From: Erpobdella octoculata
Lineage: Eukaryota > Annelida > Clitellata > Hirudinida > Erpobdellidae
Direction of reading: 5' to 3'
NCBI GenBank assembly: GCA_963978895.1
Contig: OZ022247.1
Span: 18,873,910-18,937,909 of the forward strand
Length of the DNA stretch: 64,000 nt
The notes under the pieces are model-generated. The model worked only from the letters and a program-made list of their open reading frames with translations, was not told the origin of the DNA and did no database searches. The translations under genes and the position numbers were made by a program. Shown one piece after another: positions 25,986 to 36,483 of this stretch (within the stretch, counting starts at the first letter, position 1; each line of letters starts with the position of its first letter).

Positions 25986-26320
25986 GATATAGATCCTGCG
26001 TGTATGTGGGTTGATCTGGGGTTTCAACGTATGAATCTATATAAATGATTAGGTTTGGTGCATGCATGTATGTGAGTGGGTTTGATACATGCATGTACGT
26101 GAATGAGTAAGGTGCATGACTATAATTAATATGTATGGGAAGGTATGGTACTTGCATGTAAACTGGTCTGGTACGTATACGTATGTGAGTGAGTGGGTGG
26201 TATTCAGTGCATGGAGGCGGGAAAGTGTTGGTACATGTATGTATGTGAGTTGTATTTGGTGCTTGTATGTATGTGAATGGGTCTGCTACATGTATGTATT
26301 TAGGTGTTTCGTTGTTTGTC
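25986..26320. repeat. Degenerate GCATGTATGTGAGTGGG repeat
   Basis: Irregular copies of TGCATGTATGTGAGTGGGT-like units continue for about 300 bp after the 18-bp array. They look like a diverged relative of it. Complementary open frames on both strands are repeat-driven. Confidence 0.6.
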
Positions 26321-26335
26321 CTTCTAACAACTGTT

Positions 26336-26418
26336 GTTTGTTTGTTTGCAGCACATACCCGATTCTCCAACATTAACATTTGTTTGCAGCACATAACCGA
26401 TTCTCCAACATTAACAAA
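26336..26418. repeat. Tandem duplication of a ~38-bp unit
   Basis: Two copies of TTTGTTTGCAGCACATA-CC followed by CGATTCTCCAACATTAACA. Only one base differs in the core. Confidence 0.85.
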
Positions 26419-26639
26419 TTCAAGCTAAACCGTTCATACACACCACATGGTGTATTATAATAAAATAATGAATAAATGAAAAACTCTTTAAACAACCGGC
26501 TGATCACTGATTGAATTGGAATTATTGTTGCAACTATTAATACAAATAAAAAAATAATAACTTTTATTCTTAGATATAAAATGAGTTGAACGCCCTGTAC
26601 AATACAACACATCCGTCGTTAGGTGGCTTCCATCGTTTT

Positions 26640-26960
26640 AATGAAGATGGAAGAACTAGCCGCATTTGCATTGAATTGCATTGAATCGTAACGAAAACCC
26701 TATCGGGCGTTTAAAATATTTAACAACATTCTCAATGGCCCTGCTAGAATTTCACCAACAATTAAAGCGTAAATATTATTCGTAATTATAGCGAAAAAAA
26801 TATTTTTTCAAATTATAACTGAGACAGAGTTGGACGATAAACATTCCCACAGTGATATTGAACCTCGAGGCTTTACATGTAATAAGCATTCGCGTACAAA
26901 CCCGTGGAATGATTTGCTACATGTAAGATAGCACGTCTGATTTCAGCTTCATTAAGCGTA
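26640..26960. promoter_or_regulatory. Candidate regulatory island with octamer motif
   Basis: A high-complexity stretch with an ATTTGCAT octamer (26664-26671) inside GCATTTGCATTGAATTGCAT. A GC-richer block at 26820-26945 contains a TACATGTAA motif twice (about 26873 and 26922). The function is inferred from motif density only. Confidence 0.25.
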
Positions 26961-27015
26961 CGTTTATTTATTTATTCATATTTTCATTTAATATATTATT
27001 TGTAATCTAGGATTC

Positions 27016-27017
<2 letters not shown>

Positions 27018-27059
<42 letters not shown>
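27018..27059. repeat. (GA)n dinucleotide microsatellite
   Basis: About 40 bp of uninterrupted GA. Confidence 0.97.
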
Positions 27060-27062
<3 letters not shown>

Positions 27063-27664
27063 AGGCATTCGGTTATAAGCGAGAGAGTGTAAGATATATT
27101 TATGACGGCCTGCCACAAGCTGTGCTTGCCCTCCCACACTCTGAATCTATTTTTGTTATTCTGCTAGATTTTATTTTTGATAGAATTATTTATTTAAAAT
27201 CATTTTTTATTCATTATTAAAATAGAAATAAAAACCAAGTTATATTTCGCTTATGGTTTTAAAAGATTAAAAAGATGTTCTTGTTAGTTTTTCTATTGAG
27301 ATCTGACATTTATTATTTGCTTAACGTCTTTTCATAAAAAAAATTGAAAATTAACAAATCAATATTGGAACAAATATTTTTAATTAATTTTATTTAGAAA
27401 ACATTTTGTTAACATTGCAAAGTTTAAAATAAAATAAAGTTTTAATATTTTAAATTATTAAATTTAATTAATTAAAAATCAGATAAAGCAAAAATAAATA
27501 AACAATTTCATCGCAGGAAAAAACTTGCGATATAAAACCGAAAAAATATTTGTGATTTGCAATGGATGAATGTGAAGTAAATGTAGTAAATATCGATTAA
27601 ATAAATAGATACCTGTATGTTAGTTGTTGCAGCTACTGTAATTATTGTAATTACTCAAAAGATT
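27060..27664. other. AT-rich stretch, no gene seen
   Basis: Mostly A/T with long AT-only runs after 27170. Nothing recognised. Confidence 0.5.
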
Positions 27665-27950
27665 CATTATATTTTTTTACAAATAATAATTTCTATTACT
27701 TTACAAGAGGTAATTTATATTACTTTAAAAGAGGTAATTCATTTTACTTTACAAGATGGAATTTATATTAATTTATAAGAACAAATTTATATTACTTTAC
27801 AAGTAATAAATCATATTACTTCACAAGAGCTATCTCATATTACTTCCTAACAACTAATTCATATTAATTCACAAAAAGTCATTCATATTACCTCCCAAGT
27901 TGTTTTCGTATTACTTCACACAAATTAATTTATATTAATTAATATAAGCG
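27665..27950. repeat. Degenerate ~29-bp minisatellite (TTCATATTACTTTACAAG)
   Basis: About nine to ten diverged copies built around CATATTACTTCACAAG. Spacing is roughly 27-30 bp. Divergence among units is high, so the array is old. Confidence 0.8.
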
Positions 27951-28084
27951 ACTGTAAATCTAAATACAATTTTGGAGCAAATATTCGAGATAATAATTAT
28001 AAATGAATTATTCAATTTATCTAGAAAATATACAAATAATTTCTAAACTTATTTTATAATAGCGAGACAAACATTGAAAAACCA

Positions 28085-28105
28085 GTTAAGCGCCATCTAC
28101 AGAAA
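28085..28105. promoter_or_regulatory. CTCF-like site
   Basis: AAGCGCCATCTACAG matches the reverse of the conserved animal CTCF core (GGCGC preceded by TAGAT). A single match in AT-rich DNA is suggestive only. Confidence 0.2.
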
Positions 28106-28312
28106 AAGAAGCAATTTGTTGAAAACAAGCTGTAAACTCCAGTTGTTGCTAAACGACAACAAAATTGTATGCCAAAATATAACCCAACAGCAACAACATG
28201 CAACTACAACACGCAACAACAGCACATCAGAAAACAAGAATTATATCTGAAACGACAAGCTTTATTATGTTCAACTGATTAACAACCTGCAATAAAGTCA
28301 TGTAACAAGTGA

Positions 28313-28424
28313 ACCAACTGAGTACGAACAAATGAACACCCTTGAACCTACCAACTCAGTACGAACAAATGAACACATTTGAACCTACCAACTCAATACG
28401 AACAAATGAACACCCTTGAACCTC
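28313..28424. repeat. 36-bp minisatellite, three copies
   Basis: Three copies of ACTGAGTACGAACAAATGAA followed by CACCCTTGAACCTACC, with few substitutions. Confidence 0.9.
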
Positions 28425-30889
28425 AGCTCTTCCGTTTTCCGAAGCGTTCACCGGTCAAGTCTGGTTTTCTCATTTAATGTAAATGCGAACGTATTTTCTC
28501 TTCATAACATCGGTTTGAATAAAGCAAGATAAATAATTCGAAGGACAAAAAGCGGCTGTGTTCATATGCTTGCTCTCGTGGGACTGATGAATGTTGACTA
28601 CTAGGGGACTTGCGGAGGAGTTGGGTCGTTATGGGGTGCGAGTGGAGAGTGGGGGAGATTGGGTGGTATGAAAGAGCGGAAAAGTGTTGAAACATTGAAT
28701 AAACAGATTTTATATTGATTTATTGTAAAATTTTCAATTATTTATAAATAACAAAGTTAGTAAAACTGCACCCGAGATCAAATTAACAAACTTGTTGTGA
28801 TTTTCAATTAGGTTGAACTTCGATTTAAAAATGTATCTGACAATTTTTTTTTCAAGTTTTAAATAAGTTTTTAAAATTACAATTTCAAACAGTTTTGTAG
28901 TTTCGCCAATACTAACTCACTTACTTAAAAATACGATCGGACATCTACGGATACCTAAAATATCAAATAAACAAGACTCTTTTTATAATGCTCAGACGAT
29001 AAACAAACTGCAGCCATCATTTTCCCGAAAATCGAGGAAGCAAACAAAAACTGAGATCATGCATGGATCTGCGAATGATGCATGCACGATTGGCGATGGA
29101 GTTGAATGACATGTGATATGGAAAAGCGATTTAACAGCCGGCTGGGCATTGATTGGATTGGAATTATTGGGATTTGTAGAGGAACGAGGGTTTTATTGGT
29201 TGATGGGCGATTCCTTTCTCTCTTTTTTTTCAAATATTTTATTATGCTGCATGTGACCTTCATCTACGTATTTTCCTGAATATAATCCAATCAAAATGTA
29301 TGCAACACGTCAACGATTATATCGATGTACACAGACACACATTTATAAAAACAATCCTACTTTTAATCTTGACAGAACAAGCCGCACAGCTCCATTTGAA
29401 ACTGGCACTGAAATATGTTTTGAGCTTTCTAAAAGCTTTCAAAGGGTGGAATTTCATTTTTTCACGTTAAAATAAAATTTTTAAAATTGTATACACAAAA
29501 TCATCATGATTTATTTTAAAAAATTGTTTTCTCAAAGTAGTTTCCGCTTTGTGATATCACGTGATATGATTTCGTCTTAAAACTTCCGACTCCATGCTTC
29601 AGGCTGCAAATAAAGTTTTTTATTATAAATACTATTTGATTTCTCTGTCAATTTTTTGAGGAACGACACATTTAAGAAATATTAAAGAACTTTTAAGTAA
29701 CAAATGTATAACAAACTATTTAAACACTTACTAAATAAATAGTGTGGTTTCGAATGAATATATCTATAAACATTTTCAAGTCCTAATTTACACGAACAAC
29801 TGTAGTCAACATTTTAATAAGTTTTTGTCATAGTCGTGATTACCTAAAAGTTCATTTAATTGACGTAAGTGCCTCCTAGTGAATATTTTTAAATGCATTA
29901 CATTCTAGTCATCATTGTATTTTTCAAATCTGCTATATTAAGTTTGACTTTGTGAGTTTGTGAGCTGGGTGGCAGCTTTCAGAAGAATTAATTAACCCCC
30001 TCACCATCATCAAATCTAGCTCAAACTCAGGCACATTAACTTCTTGCCAATGACAATGCAATTTATCAAACATACACGATTCCATAAACAAAAGCTCATA
30101 CAAAACTTTTAAACTGTATGATGAATACACCATAATTTGCGTACAACATCTACATTTGTTTAAGCAAATTTATCATTTCTTTCTTTTCATCGTCATAGAC
30201 AATACTACAGCTCACAGTAAAAAATCTTAAATTTATTGAAAACTGGTTTAATTAAAATACCACACAACCCTCGTTTGAATATTTCCAATAACTAACATGA
30301 CAAACACTCGGCTAAGCTGTCTGCTCCGCTGTTTTCTTAACATTCGTCTGGCGCCGTAATGAAAGCGCCTCGATACTAGCGCCCCGACAAAAAACACTCA
30401 ATAAATAAATGTTGGTAATTAATTTCAGATCTTATTTAATTAAGCAACACAGCAATAATTATGCACAACCGGATTGACGATTACTCATCATTTGATGTTT
30501 ATAGTTATACATAGTAGTCATTCAAATGCGAAAAGTTAATTTATGCAGCATCGTTGGGAATTAAGGCATCTTAAAATTTTAATTTTTAGTTTTGGAGCAG
30601 AAGTTAGTTGCAACAAGGTCATTTGTAAATTTCAAGTATTGAAGCTACTCTAAAAATAATAGTTTTATTGACTTAGATATTAGGTATTTCTCAAAGAATT
30701 GTTTATTTTCACGTGTACTCATATTCAGCCAAATAAAACAATTTGCATGCAAAGAAATTTATCAAACATACAGATCAGGGATACAAAACAAATAAGATTT
30801 TTTAATGCATATTGTCAACTTGGTAAAACACATGATTGTTAGCGTTTTGTCAGAAGAAATTTGGTTCATTTTTCTGGAATTTTTTTTAA
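28425..30889. other. AT-rich stretch, no gene confirmed
   Basis: Scattered GC-richer patches occur at 28540-28690, 29040-29230 and 30300-30400. The last contains GGCGC-CGTAATGAAA-GCGCC, a short stem. Open frames of 60-75 codons on the minus strand show no domain. Nothing can be assigned. Confidence 0.45.
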
Positions 30890-31225
30890 ATTTTACTGTC
30901 TCACTAACGTTACATGTACAATAAATGCAATCTGTTTTTTCATAAATAAAAAAAATGTTTGATAATTTATATAGCGTCTTTTCCGGGCTGTTCAAAGGCG
31001 CTGTTCTTTTACATGCCCCACGGAGATAACGATTTTACCCGCTAAGTTTTCCGTTGACATGGGCTACTAGGCAGTGAGTGGGAGTCGAACCGCGAAGCTC
31101 TTACATTCGTGGATATAACAGACTTAGATATAATGTGCAGATTTCTTGGGTCCTTTGAAGTACCAGATCGACAACTACCAATATGCAATAGGTTGAACAG
31201 GGCCGGTATATAAACTTCAGCTACG
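30890..31225 (-). repeat. SINE-like repeat with pol III B-box, copy 2
   Basis: Shares the block TTTACTGTCTCACT..CGTTACATGTACAATAAAT and the ATTTCTTGGGT block with 3775-3965. On the minus strand, 31091-31081 reads GGTTCGACTCC, a perfect pol III B-box as found in the T-arm of tRNAs. It also contains TATATAGCGTCTTTTCC...AAAGGCGCT, a motif common in invertebrate repeats. It is probably a diverged tRNA-derived SINE. No A-box is clear and the ends are not defined. Confidence 0.5.
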
Positions 31226-31617
31226 TCGTTAAAGGTTTGAAAAAAAATAAAACTGTCAAAAACGATATGTTGTTACATAATCTACCCACGTAGTAATGCT
31301 GAGATTTAAAATTATACTTTAAAAAATATAAGCTCTAAAATAGAAAATAGAAAATATAATGTCTGCATAGGAATGTTCCGTAAGTGGCAAAATTTTCAAT
31401 ACTTTTTTGTAATGAACATTCAATAAAATATTACACAGAACAGACTATTAAATTCTGAAGGCAGTACAACAAGGGATGTGTTTCAATGCATTTAAAAATC
31501 CCTAAAAAATGTTTTCTTTTCCATACCAACGTTTAAATTTAATCTTTACTTTGCTTGAAAAGAAATAAAGAAAGAGAGAGAAAATCTCTTATAAAAAAAA
31601 AGTTTGGAAATCTATTA

Positions 31618-31800
31618 AAGCAAGCGATGGCAAACACGTCTGTTTGCAAATTCCAGGTGACAGAGTTGTGATGGCTGAATCAATCCCGAAGTACTGCCGG
31701 CGGCATTTGCATCTGCTCACCAATTAGCTGGAAACATGTAACGTACAGATTTCGTGGAGACACCTGGTGACACACATGACACTTTTGTGCGCGACTTTTT
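31618..31800. promoter_or_regulatory. Candidate conserved non-coding element (octamer, E-boxes, homeodomain core)
   Basis: A strikingly complex island in flat AT-rich DNA. It has an ATTTGCAT octamer (31705-31712), CACCAATTAGCTGG with a homeodomain core, CCAGGTGACAG and CACCTGGTGACAC E-box-like sites, and GCCGGCGGC. The combination of POU, homeodomain and E-box motifs within 120 bp resembles a developmental enhancer. It could instead be a decayed repeat. Confidence 0.35.
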
Positions 31801-32345
31801 TTATAAAATCTAGGAGGTGCAAGATATTGTTAGTTCACTTTTTAAAAAGAACAGTTATTTATGAATTTAATCATATTTTCTGTAAGTTGAGAATATTTTT
31901 ATTATTTAAACTTTTCAGGGTTTTTATTTATCAATTTAATAAATAAAATATAGAAACATAAGTTTTTTATTTTAAAACAATTTACAACACAAAAAACTAG
32001 TTTTTGAAATAATAAATTAACAAACCGTTTAATAAATATTAACAACAAAATATTTAAAATTTAAAACAATATTTGAAACATTATAGAATAACCGCAAGAA
32101 CATTTATTGCAAAAGAGTAGTGCAGTTTTTAATAGGTTACCATTTATAGTAGTACGAATGACAAATGGATAATCGTGGAGACCGATCAAAACTTTGATAA
32201 CAGACATTTGCAAAAAAAAAGTAGAATCGGATCGAACTGGAAAAGAGGCCTGTAAGATATATTATTATCTCTGAAGCAAAGAGTTTTTAAATATTAAAAC
32301 AATGAAATAGAAATATTTTTTTAAAATTATTTATTGTATTAAATC

Positions 32346-32376
32346 GATTCTATTTGTTATGGTAACAAATAGAATC
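32346..32376. repeat. Perfect 14-bp inverted repeat (hairpin)
   Basis: GATTCTATTTGTTA (32346-32359), loop TGG, TAACAAATAGAATC (32363-32376). All 14 pairs match. It lies 155 bp upstream of LINE ORF1, in the LINE 5' UTR or just outside the element. Confidence 0.9.
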
Positions 32377-32531
32377 TAATTATAGCAGTTATCTGACTCT
32401 TCTTATAATAACCATCTTTGTAAACAACTCGGTACTTGCTCTCGCTATTAACTTGTTGTTTCGCGTCTAAAACTTTGAGGTTTTGTCGATTTTGTGTTTA
32501 AACATTGATTAATTAATAGTCTAAACAAGAT

Positions 32532-33251
32532 ATGTCGAAAGCTATAACTCTCGAAAGTCTAGAAGTAGTTCTCAGCCGTATCGTCGACAGAATGAGCGAC
32601 AATATGACGCGCTTACTGGAGACCATGAATAAAAACTATGAGGCTCTTCTTGATAGAATAGCCAAAACAACAACTGACTCGTTAAAAGAAATGTCGACTA
32701 AATTCGAGGACATTTCTATAAGATTGGGTGCTTTGGAGTCTGGGACTGAGTCTTCAAAATTAGTGACTGACGAGCAAAATCTATTAGGCAATCCAACTAG
32801 TATTGCCGAAGTACTGACTACCACTCTCTGGAGGTTGGAACAAGAAAAAGATGACAAAAAGCGAAGAGCAAATAACATTGTCATTTCTGGTTTGAAATAT
32901 GATGAGAAAAAATCAGATGCAGATTGTGTGGTAGACCTCTGTAAAAACAACCTTGCTGTGGTGCCCAGGATTGTCGCGACAAGGCGGTTAGGAAAAGACC
33001 TTAGAAATCCCAGAGCAAAAGTATGTGTTACTCTAGAAAACCCTGCGGCAGCTGAAGAACTACTGATGTCGTCTCGGATCTTGCGCTCGTCCAAGAATGA
33101 GGATGTACGAAAAATCTTCATGAACAGAGACCTGACAAAACAACAGGCTGAACTCAACTACAAAAGGAGATGCGAAAGAAGAAAAGTTACTGATGGTCAT
33201 CCTCCTGCCCCGACTGGGTTGAGTGGCGAGGGCCAACTTTTTCGGAAGTAA
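32532..33251 (+). CDS. LINE ORF1 protein (RNA-binding, coiled coil)
   Basis: 239 aa from ATG at 32532. Residues about 8-75 are heptad-like (VLSRIVDRMSDNMTRLL and following) and predict a coiled coil for trimer or multimer formation. A 'KKRRANNIVISGL' segment at about 112-125 starts an RRM-like region. It continues through ATRRLGK and AKVCVTLENP to FMNRDLTKQQAE near the end, the pattern of L1-like ORF1 proteins found in CR1/L2 elements. Such proteins bind the element RNA and act as chaperones in the RNP. It ends in TAA at 33249-33251, overlapping the ORF2 open frame by 29 nt. There are no internal stops. Confidence 0.88.
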   Translation: MSKAITLESLEVVLSRIVDRMSDNMTRLLETMNKNYEALLDRIAKTTTDSLKEMSTKFEDISIRLGALESGTESSKLVTDEQNLLGNPTSIAEVLTTTLWRLEQEKDDKKRRANNIVISGLKYDEKKSDADCVVDLCKNNLAVVPRIVATRRLGKDLRNPRAKVCVTLENPAAAEELLMSSRILRSSKNEDVRKIFMNRDLTKQQAELNYKRRCERRKVTDGHPPAPTGLSGEGQLFRK

Positions 33252-35811
33252 CGGTAGCACCCTAGCTTTCACAAACCTCAGAAGTATATCTAACAAGATT
33301 GAAGATTTTCGTTTTTTTCTAGAAGACTGCAGACCAGATATGTTTTGTATTACTGAAACTTGGCTATTAGAAGAGATTCCAAGTAGTTTATTTCTGACTA
33401 AAGATTATGATTCGGTTCGACACGATAGAAAAACTCGTGGAGGGGGTGTAGCGATGGTAGTAAAAACAAGTATTCCTCACAGAACCGTATTAGTACCTGA
33501 TAACTTCCGGCATATTGAACTTGTTTGTGTAGATATTGAATTAAACCATAAATCATACAGAATTGTCACATACTATCGTCCTGGAGGTTTTGGTGCTGAG
33601 GCGGAGATCTATATGGTGGACAGTATTAATTGTTTTAAAGCGTTATATTCTCCGATACGTACAATGTGCCTGGTTGGAGACTTTAATTTGCCGGAGGTGG
33701 ATTGGACCTGTTACTCATATCCAAACAACAGAGTCTACGGAGTGTTCATGGAATTTGTAAATGAATTTGGACTTCAACAGTTTATTCAAGAGCCGACTCG
33801 AGGAAACAACATTCTAGATTTGGTGCTCTCTGGGGACTCAATGTTGATCTCAAATGTGGAGTTTAGATGTCAGATCGCTACCAGTGACCACAATGTAATG
33901 ATTCTCCATTTAAATGATACAGATCCAAGAGAAAAAAGCGATGTTCGAAACTCATATATGTTTGATAAAGCAAACTTTGCAGCAATAAACAACTTTCTGA
34001 AACTTGTGAAATGGGACGACATCTTCCAATATCGTTTCGACGTAGAAAACTGCTGGAATGCCCTTCAGCAGTGTATGAGTTATGTGATACAAACCTTCGT
34101 TCCAGTTCGTACTGTATTGAGCTCACGAGGACGACCAAGGAAAATCTCCAATAGAATAAAACGTTTATATAAATCCAAATTATTCTTCTGGAAAATCTGG
34201 AAGCAAACTAAAGAGAATAAAGATAAAATCAAATACATGGAGTTTTCAAAATTATGTACTAAAGCAGTAAAAAAAGAACAATATGACATTGAGAAGGGTC
34301 TTGTTTTATCGGGTAACGTTGGTGCTTTCTACAAATATATTCACAACAAACTCTCCTTGAATTCTAAAATTACTGGGATAGAAACAAGTGATGGCACGAT
34401 TGTTACAGATCCGGCTAAAATGTCAAATGTCTTCAACGACTATTTTGCAACCGTTTTTACAAAAGACGATGGAAGTAATCCACCTCTGGTGCAGAAGTCT
34501 CCCAATCTCCTGGAAGAAGTTACGTTCACTCCTGATGTTGTTTTTTCAACCCTCAGAAGTCTTCGAATGACAAAATCTTGTGGCCCAGATGGTATACCGA
34601 ATATATTGCTTAAACGCTGCGCCCAAAACTTGACTATTCCACTCTGTCATATTTTTGAAATGTCTCTCAAAACACGAAGATTGCCTGAAATATGGAGAAC
34701 TGCATATATCACACCAATTCACAAAAAAGGACCTACAAGTGTTGTCTCAAACTACAGACCAATCTCTCTCACGTGTACATGCTGCCGCGTTATGGAAAAG
34801 ATTGTTAGCAAAAGCATCTTGGCCCACCTCTCTACTCATGGTCTTATTTCTCCACATCAGCACGGTTTCCTGAGACAGAGATCAACTTGTACGAACCTTC
34901 TGGAGTGTGTACATGACTGGATTATGGGGTTACTGGATGGTAGTCGAGTGGACATTGTTTATTTTGATTTTCAAAAGGCTTTCGACTCGGTCTCCCACCC
35001 AAAGTTGAAGACTAAACTCATTAGCTACGGAATATCAGGTGATTTGTTGGCATGGATCTTGGATTTTTTGAGTGCTCGAAAACAGCTTGTTCGAATTGGT
35101 GAATGCTTATCTGCTCCGAGAGATGTTACCAGTGGTGTTCCTCAAGGAAGTGTCCTGGGCCCCATACTCTTTCTAATTTTTATTAACGATATTACGGATG
35201 GTGATGCTCTTGGACCGGTCTTGTTTGCAGACGACATAAAAATTTACTCAGCAGCTCAGCCCACATCTTCTTCGGCTCCAGAAATACAGAGAGCAATTGA
35301 TGAACTAGTTCTCTGGAGTGAAACATGGCAACTGAATCTGGCACTATCAAAGTGTTTTGTATGTCCCATTCACAGGCGAAGAAACGACAAAGGCTTCGAA
35401 ATACCTAGATATCGAATTGGGACATACGAGCTTGAACCGACCGAGCAAGCAAGAGATCTGGGTGTACTAATTGATAAAAACCTTAATTTCAAAAAACACA
35501 TTGAGAACATTATCCACTCTGCGTCGGTGAAACTCAGATTAATAAAACTATGCCTCCTGTCTAAAGATCCGTATCTGATGAAAAAAGCATTCACTACATA
35601 CGTGCGACCATTGCTCGAATACTGCTCTCCAGTACCTAATCGACGGCCTGGAGAAGGTTCAGAAAAGATTCACCCGAATGATTCCAAATATCATCCATCT
35701 ACCATACTCGACCCGTCTCAGCTTTTTGGGATTGAAAACTTTAGAAGAGCGCAGACTTATCGCAGACCTTTGTTTCTGCTACAGATCTTTAAATGGAATG
35801 GTGGATTATAG
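33223..35811 (+). CDS. LINE ORF2: endonuclease-reverse transcriptase, frameshifted near C terminus
   Basis: 862 codons open from GTG at 33223, directly after a TGA at 33220-33222. There is no nearby ATG, and the frame is +1 relative to ORF1. Expression probably uses reinitiation or frameshifting in the 29-nt overlap. APE-type endonuclease motifs are TNLRSISNK near the start, ITETWL, GDFN (residue 152) and SDH (221-223). RT motifs are KSCGPDGIPN, NYRPISLT, FDFQKAFDSVSH, SGVPQGSVLGP and the catalytic FADD (668-671). After YVRPLLEYCSPV (about 35635) the frame departs from the family and stops at 35811. The true C-terminal part continues in another frame to 36034. The cause looks like a small deletion where a WSP-type codon block is expected. 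Confidence 0.92.
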   Translation: MARANFFGSNGSTLAFTNLRSISNKIEDFRFFLEDCRPDMFCITETWLLEEIPSSLFLTKDYDSVRHDRKTRGGGVAMVVKTSIPHRTVLVPDNFRHIELVCVDIELNHKSYRIVTYYRPGGFGAEAEIYMVDSINCFKALYSPIRTMCLVGDFNLPEVDWTCYSYPNNRVYGVFMEFVNEFGLQQFIQEPTRGNNILDLVLSGDSMLISNVEFRCQIATSDHNVMILHLNDTDPREKSDVRNSYMFDKANFAAINNFLKLVKWDDIFQYRFDVENCWNALQQCMSYVIQTFVPVRTVLSSRGRPRKISNRIKRLYKSKLFFWKIWKQTKENKDKIKYMEFSKLCTKAVKKEQYDIEKGLVLSGNVGAFYKYIHNKLSLNSKITGIETSDGTIVTDPAKMSNVFNDYFATVFTKDDGSNPPLVQKSPNLLEEVTFTPDVVFSTLRSLRMTKSCGPDGIPNILLKRCAQNLTIPLCHIFEMSLKTRRLPEIWRTAYITPIHKKGPTSVVSNYRPISLTCTCCRVMEKIVSKSILAHLSTHGLISPHQHGFLRQRSTCTNLLECVHDWIMGLLDGSRVDIVYFDFQKAFDSVSHPKLKTKLISYGISGDLLAWILDFLSARKQLVRIGECLSAPRDVTSGVPQGSVLGPILFLIFINDITDGDALGPVLFADDIKIYSAAQPTSSSAPEIQRAIDELVLWSETWQLNLALSKCFVCPIHRRRNDKGFEIPRYRIGTYELEPTEQARDLGVLIDKNLNFKKHIENIIHSASVKLRLIKLCLLSKDPYLMKKAFTTYVRPLLEYCSPVPNRRPGEGSEKIHPNDSKYHPSTILDPSQLFGIENFRRAQTYRRPLFLLQIFKWNGGL

Positions 35812-36034
35812 CCTGGTTGGACAATTTAAACGAGCAAATTATGAAAAAACAAGGGGCCATAGCTACAAACTGATGCCAGGTCAATATAGAACTGACGATG
35901 CCAGGTTTTTCATAACTGGACGCGTGGTCTCAGCATGGAATTCTTTGCCTCAGGATGTTGTTGGATCATCAAACTACAGTCGGTTCAGAAGCTTGATAAA
36001 TCAGATGGATTTATCTAAGTTTTCAAGACTTTGA
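35645..36034 (+). pseudogene. LINE ORF2 C-terminal part in shifted frame
   Basis: In the next frame the sequence continues as LEKVQKRFTRMIPNIIHLPY, then RRLIADLCFCYRSLNG, and ends ...SRFRSLINQMDLSKFSRL. This is the conserved C-terminal region of CR1/L2/Jockey ORF2 proteins. It lies beyond the frameshift near 35636-35645, so this copy cannot make full-length ORF2 without recoding. The stop is at 36032-36034. Confidence 0.88.
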
Positions 36035-36483
36035 ATTTTTCATGAAGCATTAGCAGATCTGGATGTCAAATGAACAGATTTTTGGAAGTATTTAGAGGGA
36101 TTTTGAAGATTGCGGTGGAAGTTTCAACTTCACAGCATTATGTATAAGTGTTAAGAACAACAATTTGTCAGGTTTAACCGTTCCATAAATGCAAAATTTA
36201 AATATTTACAAGACTTAATATCTTATTCAATATGTTATACGCGAGTATACTTTGCTATTGTATGTTTCTAACATCTTAACAATTTACGATTTGCAACTGA
36301 GTATGTGTACATATTTCGTTTATTGGTTTTTTTTGTTTTGTTTGTACTGTCCGAACGGTATTAGAGGCCGATAGGCCCTTCTGTTTGAGAATAAATAAAT
36401 AAATAAATAAATAAATATTTCTTTAAGTTATTTTCATAAATCAAATGATATAAATTACTGGATCTACGTATTATAATCATATT

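Larger units (their letters stand above)
31226..32390. other. AT-rich flank of the LINE with an island and a hairpin
   Basis: Contains the GC-richer island listed at 31618-31800 and the perfect inverted repeat at 32346-32376. The rest is A/T-rich with no gene seen. Confidence 0.5.
32391..36416 (+). mobile_element. CR1/L2-type non-LTR retrotransposon, nearly full length
   Basis: The element runs from an undefined 5' UTR (start placed arbitrarily within AT-rich flank) through ORF1 and ORF2 to a 3' UTR. The 3' UTR ends with ACTGTCCGAACGGTATTAGAG-GCCGATAGG-type sequence and an (AAAT)n tail at 36391-36416. The layout is typical of the CR1/L2 group of the Jockey superfamily: coiled-coil ORF1, apurinic-type endonuclease plus RT in ORF2, and a microsatellite tail instead of poly(A). 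It carries one frameshift late in ORF2 and is otherwise open, so it is young. No target-site duplication was identified. Confidence 0.9.
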
